Positions 46,187-55,792 of a stretch of 64,000 nucleotides of DNA are shown here, piece by piece. The notes under the pieces were generated by a model, which saw nothing but the letters and a program-made list of their open reading frames with translations, did not search any database and was not told the origin of the DNA. This DNA is from Galeruca laticollis. Taxonomy: Eukaryota; Arthropoda; Insecta; Coleoptera; Chrysomelidae. Position 1 is the first letter of the stretch. Each line of letters starts with the position of its first letter. A program made the position numbers and the translations under genes. The stretch covers positions 47,676,231 to 47,740,230 of the forward strand of contig OY998180.1 in the NCBI GenBank assembly GCA_963921935.1, written 5' to 3'.

Positions 46187-48901
46187 AATTTTTCATAATT
46201 TTGAAACAACCAAGGATACATTAACTTTTGTTAACATTTAATGGTGAGTAGATTACCTTGAACTTTTGTATATTGTCATGTTATGTATAGTAATGAGGAG
46301 TAAATAATTTGTTGGTGATTGGGATTTATTTGTAGAGTTCGAAGATTGGTTAGAACAAATTGAAATTAAAAATAATTCAAAATAGTCCAAGCATAGAGGC
46401 ACCAAAAGAAAATTGGATGATAAAGAAATAATTTATTTTATTTGTAGCCGATCAGGTAACGGAGTCATTTAAGTACCTATGTAACTGCCTTCTAGAATGC
46501 ATGCATTAAAAAATGTCTTGTTAAAACATAATGAACAAAATTTTCAGGGAAACGAAGAATTATAAGTGAGGATGTTCGAAAGCGCAGTCTAAAGGTTCAG
46601 GGATCATCTAAACTGGGACAGGAGAGTTTAAAGTAGACTATTTTAAAGAGCATTATGGACACAAACCTGAGTTAAAGCATCTCAATTTATCAGACAATTG
46701 CAGAAAAGAAATTGCTTCTAAGATGAGAATGGGCATTACTCCACAACAGTAAGTAGCCAGAATTAAATTATATAGCAGGTAATTGAATTACATTAGATAG
46801 TAGGTCATTGAATATTCCCCAATTCCTCGAAAATATATATTCAACTGTACTGTTTGGACCGACGAATGGGTCACTCTTGAAAAAAATGTACATTTATTTA
46901 CCAGTATTTCCAAAATCGCCTAAATTCCCGAGCAATTTCCGAGATTCCCAGAAGGGCGATTTCCAAATGGATTTCTCGATTGATTTCTGGGACTTCCTTG
47001 AGAAGTTCTGTAATTTGTACAGGTATTTCCTGGAGTGAGCCACCTATTAGTTTGTACAGTGCAGTAGTCTCCCTTTAACATTATTTCATATTTTCTTTTT
47101 TTGTTAATTATCATGTCGTTTTTTTCAGTATTTTGACAACCATCAGAGAAAAAATAAAAGAACCTCTAAGAAGAAATGATTTAGTGAAGGATATAGGAAA
47201 CATAAAAGCATCCTTTAACATATCATTAAACTATGGACAGAGGCACAAAGATGATGTTACAAGTATAGAATTGTATATTCAGGAATGCAAAATGTTAGGG
47301 GTAGATAATCCAGTTCTTTTTAGAAAAAACAAGGCCAGCTTCACAATGTTCACAGTTTTCAGGAAATAGATATGTGTCTTATTATAATGTATCCAATACA
47401 AAAAGAACTGTTTAAACAGTTTGTAGGAGATACAGTTTGTGTAGATGGAACCCAAGGTCTTAACAGTTATGATTTTGAGATGACAACGATTCTTATTTTG
47501 GATGAATTTCGTGAGGGTTTCCCAGTTGCATTTATGTTCTCAAACAGAAAAGATCAGTTTATGATTGAGGTTTTTTTCAAGGTTGTTAGAGGGCTGTAAA
47601 TATGGAGGTAATTAATACTAAAACATTTATGTCAGATATGGCAACTGTATATTATAATGCTTGGATATCTGTTATGGGCTGCTTTTCCACAAATCACTAC
47701 TTTTGTGTCTGGCATGTTGATAAAGCATGGCAGCACAATTTAGCCAAAATCAGTGATGTGGAAAAGAGAAGTTGGGTTTACAAATAATTGAAATATTTAC
47801 AATCTTTGTTAGATGAAAACGACTTTGAAAAATAATTCAGTGAATTTTTAAATATCTTATATGCAGATGAGACGACACATGAAATGTATGTATTTTCATA
47901 ACAGAAAGCAATGGGCTTATTGTTACTGCAAAAGTAGGGGAATCAATACAAACATGTTTTTAGAAAGCATGCATAAAGTTATAAAATATTCGTATTTGGA
48001 TGGCAAAAAAGTTAAAAGGCTAGATAGGACCCTACATTGCCTACAAAAATATAGTCAAGATAAGTCTGCGAATCGGATAATAAAATTAATTAAAGGAAAA
48101 CATTCAAGACAAGTTGAAAATATTAGAAAAAGACATCGTAATGCATTATGCAGTCATTTTGAAATTAGTGCGGAAGATAATTGCTTTATTTTAAAGACAG
48201 CGTCTGGTGCGGAGTCTCAAATAGTCAACAAGAGATATGACATGGCTGTATGTTGTGAACTAAAATGTTGTTTTTGCAACATATGTTGGCATGCATTTGA
48301 ATGCACATGCTTGGATTATCAAATAAAAAATATGATATGTAAACATATTCATTACATTATATTAAAATCTTTTATTAATTTTAATCAATTAGAAGTGAAA
48401 ACTGAGATATTAGAATCAGATGGTGAAAATAGTAAAGTTAACACAGTTCTTCAAAACATAAACAAAGATACCTTTCCAACTTGTATGTCCCAATTTATTT
48501 TGGATTCAAAATCAGAACTAGAAAGAAAAAAAGAATTAGTGAAAAATGCTGCTCTACAGCTGATCTCTAATATGAATTTTAAAAGTTTTTTGTCAGAAGA
48601 TTACGACTTTATTTTAAAAAACTTGAAAGTCTTAAATAACATGTGTGATACAATAGATGTTCGAACATCCCATCAAAAGATGCTTTATTCAAAAGCAATT
48701 CTATTTTTCCATCTAATCAGAAAATCGAAAAACAAAAGTTCTTTTCAACTAAAAGGAAAAGAAAAGATGCCAATAAAACAATTTCTAAACCAAATTCTAA
48801 TGAGAAAAGTATTATTAAAAAAGCTTCATCAGAGTCTTTATTTACCTCAAACAATAGCGAACATGATCACGCATATACCGTGGGTTATATTGAATTTATA
48901 A
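45974..48901 (+). pseudogene. MULE transposase (zinc finger, DDE, SWIM), broken
   Basis: The exon plan is visible. A C2H2-type zinc-finger exon lies in the left terminal repeat (from 45974, two single-base deletions). A second exon at 46548-46748 follows TTTTCAG and ends before GTAAGT (HYGHKPELKHLNLSDNCRKE in one frame). A third starts at 47129 after TTTTTTCAG. The catalytic region reads DTVCVDGTQGLNSYDFEMTT (first D), MSDMATVYYNAW (second D), CVWHVDKAWQHNL, and FLESMHKVIKYSYLDG (the E). The last open part, 47861-48901, ends with a SWIM-type finger, FECTCLDYQIKNMICKHIHY. At least three frameshifts occur between 47360 and 47860. The domain order is that of animal MULE transposases. Confidence 0.88.
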
Positions 48902-49742
48902 TAAGACCTCACGAAATTGTTTTTGTAAATTGTATATACTTAGTCTAGATTTGTATATTACAACTCATTGTTCCAACTGCCGTGATATGTTTTATTTTAT
49001 TGTATTATATACAACTAGAATTTAAAAAAAAATGGAAAATCATATTTCAGATCATAGTGCTCAATTATAATTAGTTTTTGGTATATTCAATTTGTAGGTC
49101 AAAAACTAGGTTTTGTTAGAATCTAGAAAAAATTTTGTCCAACCACTTTCAAAGATACATTAATAAAACACAAAATAAGGTTATATTGTTTTATTTACTC
49201 TCCCCGTCAGATGAGGAAGTTTCAATACAAAAAGCCATAAGCACATTCATTGAACAAATGATTCACGATAATAGTTATTTTCAAAAAGTGGTGGTTCATA
49301 ACAATATGGAAACTTCAATCAATTCTGATTTTTCAGCATAATCATTGAATGGAACTATAGGCATTTAACAATTTTTTGTTCTTGTGTGGAATTTTTCAAT
49401 GGAACAATGATTATTATACAGCACATGAAATAAAAAACACTTGATAGAATACATGATGAAATTCAGCATTGAATATGGATATAAAAGCTATAAGCAAAAA
49501 CTGTTCACTGGGCCTACACTCTAGAATTTGAGTGTGGATAATTTTCTGACCAATAAATAATCTTGCCGATCAGAAACTTGGGAAAGACATAATAAAGCTA
49601 AACTCTGAAAGTGAGTAGTACACATGCATGATGAGTTACTCGTGCCACATTAAAAAATAATCAAATCAACCCTCATTTAAAGGTAGTTTATACTTCCGAT
49701 TTTTCGAAAAACATTGCTGACCGGGGTTTCCAAAAAAAATTG

Positions 49743-49964
49743 GCCAATTTTCAAATGATTTCTAAGATCTTTATTAAATTTAAAGGACCTATCGCACCCT
49801 TCTAAACACTTAAATGGAAAAGCTTTATGAGAATAGTTTATAGTCTTGTCCATGTCCACTTTTTCCTTTCTATCAAAATGAACTTCTTGTACATGCCTGT
49901 TGAGATTAGACTGAGTTGATAATAACTTCTCACACTTAAAACAAAACACCGGCATTGTTATCAT
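49743..49964 (-). pseudogene. Second copy of the MULE zinc-finger exon, in the right terminal repeat
   Basis: The minus-strand frame from ATG 49964 (MITMPVFCFKCEKLLSTQSN) is open and holds one full finger, C-X2-C-X12-H-X4-H (CFKCEKLL ... HVQEVH). It also holds most of a second (CLEGCDRSFKF ... HLKI). The homologous exon in the left repeat has single-base deletions but keeps the final HLKIFH. Read inward from the right end, this exon points at the 3' end of the transposase gene and has no partner exon on its strand. It is a by-product of the repeat rather than a gene. Confidence 0.8.
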
Positions 49965-50131
49965 AGATAACTCACTCAATTGCTATTTTAATACACTTTT
50001 ATAATGATTAAAAAAAATCAAAAGAATGTCTTTTCTTTTGAATACACAAATCGTCAAGAAAAAGTCAGGTTATATATTACGAAAATATGAACTGGCAACA
50101 TCGGATTAGAGGGCTGCAGACAGGCGCTCCT
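49743..50131 (-). repeat. Right terminal inverted repeat of the MULE
   Basis: It matches 45740-46186 in inverted orientation and ends in the complement of AGGAGCGCCTGTCT. Confidence 0.9.
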
Positions 50132-50205
50132 TTAAATCTTCGAATTAACTCCCATCGTTTAACCATGTGGAAACTTTTGATTTTATAAGTCACGTTGATA
50201 TTTTT

Positions 50206-51090
50206 GGTGCGCTCTTTTTGACTGAGATCTCAGATCACTTCAGTTAAGGTGATCTGAGATAAGTGATGTGAGTAAGCACCAAAAAGAACGACATCTCAAT
50301 TGAAGCGCGCGGTCTGTCGATAGATTTAAACTACACGACAGATTCGTATCAGCATCTGATAATGTTAATTAATGTATCCATAATTTGTATCAAAATAAAA
50401 ATAAATTATGTGTGTTTATTGTTTATATGTCAATGGTTAAAACCGTAGATAACCTTGGTTAAAACTACAAATAAACCAAGCAAATCAAATATTTCTTCAT
50501 CCCCTCCACTTGATTTCCAACTCAATTCGAACTGATACCACCTTACAGCACATTCAGCATCGGTGAAGGGGGAGGAAAAATCTCAGCTCACTTGAAGTGA
50601 GTAAAACAAAAAGAACGCTCACATTACTGATGTGAGCTGAGATCTCAGATCACTTCAGTTAAGGTGATCTGAGATAAAGTGATGTGAGTAAGCACCAAAA
50701 AGAACGACATCTCAATTGAAGCCCGCGATCTGTCGATAGATTTAAACTATACGACAGATTCGTATCAGCATCTAATAATGTTAATTAATGTATCCAAAAT
50801 TTGTAACAAAAGAAAAATAGATTATGTGTGTTTATTGTTTATATGTCAATGGTTAAAAGCATAGATAACCTTGGTTAAAACTACAAATAACCCAAGAAAA
50901 TGAAATATTTCTTCATCCCCTCCATTTTATTTCCGACTCAAGTCCAACTGATACCCCCTTATAACACATTCAGCATCGGTGAAGGGGGCGGAAAAATCTC
51001 AGCTCACTTAAAGTGAGTAAAACAAAAAGAACGCTCACATTACTGATGTGAGCTGAGATTAACTGAGATCTCAGTCAAAAAGAACGCACC
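50206..51090. mobile_element. MITE-like repeat with internal tandem duplication
   Basis: It starts GGTGCGCTCTTTTTGACTGA and ends in the inverted form (TCAGTCAAAAAGAACGCACC). Inside are two direct copies of a ~415-bp unit (about 50229-50640 and 50641-51050). Each has a 12-bp-arm dyad, ATCTCAGATCAC with GTGATCTGAGAT. AAAAAGAACG occurs repeatedly. No coding frame. No convincing target duplication was seen, so the class is open. Confidence 0.8.
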
Positions 51091-52151
51091 TAATATGTCA
51101 GTTCATGAGGATAATGGAATGGTAGTTTACAGCATATACATATAATTATAATATACTGCCCCTATCCGTCAGGCACAGAAAACGGACCCGTCCATCCGTA
51201 TTTTGCGAAACTAGGCTTTTAGTCAAGTATCGACATCATCGTTCTTGAACTGATTGCATATACGATACCAAATCGGGCTGGAACCTTAGAATATAAAGTA
51301 CTACTTTATATTCTTAAGCTAACGACTCACTTAGGCGAAATTCTCGTTTTTTGACGTGTCAAATCCAGACTGTTGTCGCACTTTCGCGTAATTCATCCAT
51401 ACTCACAAATGCGAAATTCGCCAACGCGATGTGCTGATAAATCGCAAAAAAGTTGAAATGATTTTAACTATTTTAGTGTCATTTTTTAATGGTTTGTGCA
51501 GATCATAAATTTATTTTTGAGAGATATTAGGTTTGTGTACATACTACACTATAATATCTTAGTATAAATCATTGTTGTAATGACAAGCAACCATGACTGT
51601 TTTCTTTTTCAAAATTGCTCAAACACAAACAAATAATAATAAAAATGCTAGGTTATGTTATTTCTCTTGATTTGTGACAAACGATACTTGTAAAAATCGC
51701 AGAATAGTTAAAATTTCCCGCAGCGAATATTTTTAAATCTGGATTTGACACATTATGTCAAAAAAGCGCACATGGCTGGAACAAAACAATTATCGTTCGC
51801 CACGGACTCCTTAGTCCGTGTCGTTCGCTAAATGGTTCTCTCGTGGTTGGAACGCATGTTTTGCTTTCCCACATGCGGGTCTCCGTTCCAAGAACGGTTT
51901 TTTGATGTGTTGGAACAATCCTAAAGACTTAGGGTGTAGCCTCATGCAGTCGCTCGTCGCTAGTTTCCAGCGATAAATCTGATCACGTGACCGTATTTTA
52001 AATTTCCCGCGATTTAAAAAAATTGTGAAAAAGCTGAAATTGTTGAGCTTTGTCGCTAGAGCTGAGCGACATGAAATTCATAGACAAATCAAATAATATT
52101 ATGGTTTTTCTCTATTTGCAAATTCTTTGTTAATGTTATATGTAAGCAATA
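51091..52151. other. Non-coding stretch with several inverted repeats
   Basis: It includes a near-perfect hairpin at 51288-51314 (AGAATATAAAGTA, one base, then its complement) and CACGGACT/AGTCCGTG at 51801-51820. An inverted pair TTTTTTGAC...GTGTCAAATCCAGA spans 51347-51369 with 51738-51765 and may bound a ~420-bp MITE. No coding signal. Confidence 0.5.
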
Positions 52152-52214
52152 GGTGCGCTCTTTTTGACTGAGATCTCTGATCACTTCAGTTAAGGTGATC
52201 TGAGATAAAGTGAT
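52152..52214. repeat. Left piece of a split MITE copy
   Basis: It starts GGTGCGCTCTTTTTGACTGA as at 50206 and follows the same text up to AAAGTGAT, where gypsy-2 begins. The remainder is at 60984-61190. Confidence 0.9.
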
Positions 52215-54209
52215 TGTTACGTTTTTTTTTCTTTTTTCAAGAGCCATCGTAATTACAGTTAGAGTGTTGTGTAATATAATTATCTTCGAGTATGACCCTG
52301 TATTTGTTCGTTGTATTTTGGTTGCTATATTTGAAGCTGCCTATTACCTGGTACTTTGTTTTCGCCATATTAGAGTATGCTTAGATATAATAAATATTAT
52401 TTTTATTTATGTTTGTTATTAAAAGTGACCCTTTTATTTGTTCTTTTGCAATAATAAGAATAAAAACGTTATTCGAAAATATTATGTGTATTGTCGTCTA
52501 GCGTCGTCTAGGGGACGAGTTTCAAAGTACGAATCTAGTATTGTCGTTAGGTTTTCTGTGATAATACAGTTGGGATAGATTGAGGGAAACTGTATAGTTA
52601 GTTCGGTATTGGTACGTCGGTATTCTCTTGATCAGCTGATGTTTTAAAAGGACATGATACCTGATGGCCATAATGGACTGTGGTGTACAATTGTGGTACT
52701 GGAAATTCTGACTTTTATTTAGTCATCCTTAAACGGGATTATTGTGTACCACATATTGTTGGAATCCAGTCGTGTTGGTTAGTAGAAATAGATATTTTGG
52801 TGTTCTACTGGATTTCTGGACCTTATGGGATTTTTAAATTGCACCCAGTCGCCATTTTCTTGTGTTGGAAATTTGCCTATTACCGGTAAGTTCTGTTATG
52901 CCGTTCTATTTTCTTTCTTTTCCTGGAGTGTCGTATTCAGGAGCTTTCAATACGCTTGTTCTCAATAGGTTCCAATTAATAAGAATATTTACCAAGACGC
53001 TACCGAGACCCCTGTCATTTTTCCTTCTGGGTGGTTATTGGTTTATGCACCCCTTTCGATACGACGGGATCAGGCTATAACCCCGTACTAGCATAGGGGT
53101 TTTTCCATCTGTTTTTTTTGCCTGGTGTATCGAAACTCGCCTTGGTTTTTTTTGGTTATTCGTTGAAGTCTGCATATGGTTACTACTGGGAACACAATCT
53201 ATGGATCTGGGTTTGGTTGTCCCAGCACGTATACAGGGTGATTGATGCTGCGAGGCTTTAACGGTGACAATTATTTAATTTAATATTTTGCGACTCATAT
53301 TTCTTATTTAAAACGTATTAATGAAATTGGTTTAATAGCAATTAATTTTGAGCTTTTGTGCAAAATATATGATACTCATTTCCTTGGTACTTGTTGAAAT
53401 GTTGAACAACCCGTAATTATAGAGGGTAAATCATTAATATCCGAAACATATTTGAATTTAGTCGGTCCTTCTTACTCATACTTTTGAATACAATAGTAAT
53501 TGTTATTTCACATAATATGAATAATTAGTACGATATTCAAATACTTAAAATATAGTCACATATTTAAGAATATTGTTGTTTTGGTCCGTTGTAACGTTTG
53601 AAGTAGATTTCACCATACAGTGTTTGTTAATGGATAGCTATTGCGCTGCACTTAAACTATTTCTGACTATTCGCATTTTCTCTTGGTTACCTGCGCATGA
53701 GCTCAAGCCCGGGATACTAATAAGTTGATTTTAATTTTTTTTTATATGTATTTGAGATATATTCCCCACCATTCATTTGCAAGATACAATAGCGTTCCTT
53801 ATTTATTTAGGTAATAATTATTTTTTTTTGTACTTATTAATAATAATTTATGTGCTACATTCATTATTGGGTATTATGGCTTACCACTGTGCTATTGAAT
53901 AAATTTAATCTGTTTACACCTTCTTCACGTTGATGTACTATTTGTTTATTAAAAAAAAAGAACTGAATAGAATCGTTTCTTGAATATTCTGCTTTAATTC
54001 AGTACCATTCCTTTTGCATTGGTAGGTCGCGTGATTGGTAGTTCTTTGAGATATTTGGGTATCGACTTGCCTGGCGCCCAATTAAGATCTTTCCGATGTT
54101 TATGAGGTCTTTAACGAACCTCCCCATCTTCACTGAGTAAACCGGCAAATATCCTGTGAGGTACAATTCAGATTCGGTATTTAGTTTACACAAAAAAATG
54201 TAAGTCACA
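52215..54209 (+). repeat. Gypsy-2 5' LTR (1995 bp)
   Basis: TG...CA ends, nearly identical to 58994-60983. I counted by eye roughly 25 substitutions plus a few homopolymer length changes. It contains AACCCCGTACTAGCATAGGG, part of a short hairpin near 53080, and a CGGTAAGT splice-donor-like site at 52884. The 60-75-residue frames inside are not genes. Confidence 0.95.
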
Positions 54210-54213
54210 TTTT

Positions 54214-54231
54214 TGGCGCCCAACGTGGGGC
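54214..54231 (+). promoter_or_regulatory. Primer-binding site of gypsy-2
   Basis: TGGCGCCCAACGTGGGGC begins four bases after the LTR end. TGGCGCCCAACGTGGGG-type PBSs are common in Ty3/gypsy elements and retroviruses. The exact tRNA is not assigned. Confidence 0.85.
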
Positions 54232-54235
54232 CCGA

Positions 54236-54239
<4 letters not shown>

Positions 54240-54272
<33 letters not shown>
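54240..54272. repeat. (AT)n tract in the gypsy-2 leader
   Basis: A TA run just downstream of the PBS. Confidence 0.9.
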
Positions 54273-54275
<3 letters not shown>

Positions 54276-54478
54276 TAAAACTTCAAATTCTTAGTGGTAA
54301 GCCTTATATTTAGGTCATATTATTGATACTTGAATATTTAAGCCGGCATATTTTATTATTATGATATACTATTTCTGATAAAACAAATTGGTTTATAAAT
54401 TCTCTTATTTTAAGAATCGGTAGATTAGGTAATAGTGTTGTTTATTGTTTTATACCTTTTATTGAGTTTTGTGTCAAT

Positions 54479-55792
54479 ATGTCTAACGGTAAGATTGACT
54501 GGTACCGTCTTGAGAAAGATGAATTAACATATGAGTGTAAGGTAAGAGGCATAGGTACGGGTACAGTGGACAAAATGAGAGCCAACCTGTCGACCGCTAC
54601 GAAGCTGTTGCTAAGTGGTGATAGTTTTTCTTTCCCAACTTATCCTTATACTGTTGATGAGGATGTCGCTGCCGTAAAGGCAAAGTTGTCTGATTTAACG
54701 ACTTTGATTGATAGTTTCAATGATGTAGTTAGTAGTAATTTGTTCAAGAAACTCCGTACAAAACTATCTCACGTATTGAACCGGATCGACCACATCCCCG
54801 AGGAGAATGCAGAACGACCCGATATTTTATCTAAATCTTTAACGCTTCTTGATAATCTCCAGAAGAAAGCGGATCTCTGCGGTAAAGTATCTTCTCCCCC
54901 TCCACTATCAAATCTCTCGAACCAGGGTACTTCCGGCGATGGTGTCACCTCTACTCCTATTAGGAACTCTCCACCACGAACAGATGTCAAGCAGATTTTA
55001 CCAAATAAATGGGATTGGAAGTTTTCTGGCGATAAAAGAGGGTTGTCATTGAGTGCTTTCTTGGAAATAGTCGAAGAACTTAGGGTAGCACGTCATGTCT
55101 CTAAAGATATACTTCTTGAATCTGGTATTGATTTATTTGTTGGTAGGGCGTACCAGTTATATTTGGCGTACAGGTATCAGGTGAATTCGTGGGATGAACT
55201 TGTCGTCTTGTTAAAGGAAGAATATCTCTCTCCCAACTTTAATGAGAGGTTGTTTGAAGAGATCAAAAGGAGGACTCAAGGCCCTGACGAGTCAATAGGA
55301 ATATATATTGCTGTCATGATTGGGTACTTTAATCGTCTTACTTGTCAAATTTCTGAAGATACAAAATTGCAAATCTTGTTGAGGAATATTGCACCATTTT
55401 ATCAAACCCAACTGGCATTAGTTGATGTTACTTCCATTAGTCAATTGAGAGATTTAGGTAGAAAGCTAGAAACCAGGAAGCAAGCAGTGCAGGATTACGT
55501 ACCACCGTCAAGGAAAACCAACTGTTTGGAACCTGATTTAGCATATGTGGAAGCTGATAGTAACGTGGTAGGTGCTATCGAAGGTTGCCATCTCTCCAAT
55601 CCAAGTCGAGGTAGTTCGTCACAAGAGGAGGCTAGAGAAGTAGTCTGTTTTCGTTGCGGCAATCCTGGTCATAGGGCTGTTGGTTGTGCAGTTAAAGCAG
55701 GAAAGTTTTGTTATCGTTGTAAGAAGGAAGGGTGTACTGTGAAAACCTGTCCTCACTGCAGGAATCAGGGAAAAGCCAAGCGACATTCGTAG
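54479..55792 (+). CDS. Gypsy-2 Gag polyprotein, intact
   Basis: 437 residues from ATG 54479, no interruptions. The N-terminal ~160 residues are hydrophilic (MSNGKIDWYRLEKDELTYEC). A capsid-type retrotransposon Gag domain follows (WDWKFSGDKRGLSLSAFLEI, RAYQLYLAYRYQVNSWDELV, LLKEEYLSPNFNERLFEEIK, RRTQGPDESIGIYIAVMIGY). The C-terminus is a nucleocapsid with a CCHC knuckle, CFRCGNPGHRAVGC, a second degenerate one, CYRCKKEGCTVKTC, and CPHC. It forms the particle that packages the element's RNA. The frame overlaps the pol frame by about 60 bp, with pol in the -1 frame and a GGGAAAA heptamer in the overlap. Confidence 0.93.
   Translation: MSNGKIDWYRLEKDELTYECKVRGIGTGTVDKMRANLSTATKLLLSGDSFSFPTYPYTVDEDVAAVKAKLSDLTTLIDSFNDVVSSNLFKKLRTKLSHVLNRIDHIPEENAERPDILSKSLTLLDNLQKKADLCGKVSSPPPLSNLSNQGTSGDGVTSTPIRNSPPRTDVKQILPNKWDWKFSGDKRGLSLSAFLEIVEELRVARHVSKDILLESGIDLFVGRAYQLYLAYRYQVNSWDELVVLLKEEYLSPNFNERLFEEIKRRTQGPDESIGIYIAVMIGYFNRLTCQISEDTKLQILLRNIAPFYQTQLALVDVTSISQLRDLGRKLETRKQAVQDYVPPSRKTNCLEPDLAYVEADSNVVGAIEGCHLSNPSRGSSSQEEAREVVCFRCGNPGHRAVGCAVKAGKFCYRCKKEGCTVKTCPHCRNQGKAKRHS

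Larger units (their letters stand above)
45740..50131 (+). mobile_element. Mutator-like (MULE) DNA transposon with long terminal inverted repeats
   Basis: The element starts AGGAGCGCCTGTCT and ends with the inverted copy. TTAAATCT lies immediately outside both ends (45732-45739 and 50132-50139), an exact 8-bp target duplication. The terminal repeats are about 390-450 bp. The interior encodes a MULE transposase with DDE, a C-X-W-H-type segment and a SWIM zinc finger. Size, duplication length and domains agree with an animal MULE (Phantom/FB-NOF-like groups are candidates). Frameshifts make the present gene inactive, but the ends are well preserved. Confidence 0.92.

Noticed and set aside
46808..47038. 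76-residue frame inside the MULE
   Set aside because: It lies in the intron between the exon ending at 46748 and the one starting at 47129, and has no motif.
52680..53080. 69- and 72-residue frames in the gypsy-2 LTRs
   Set aside because: Found at the same place in both LTRs, with no domain or signal sequence. They are best taken as untranslated LTR sequence.
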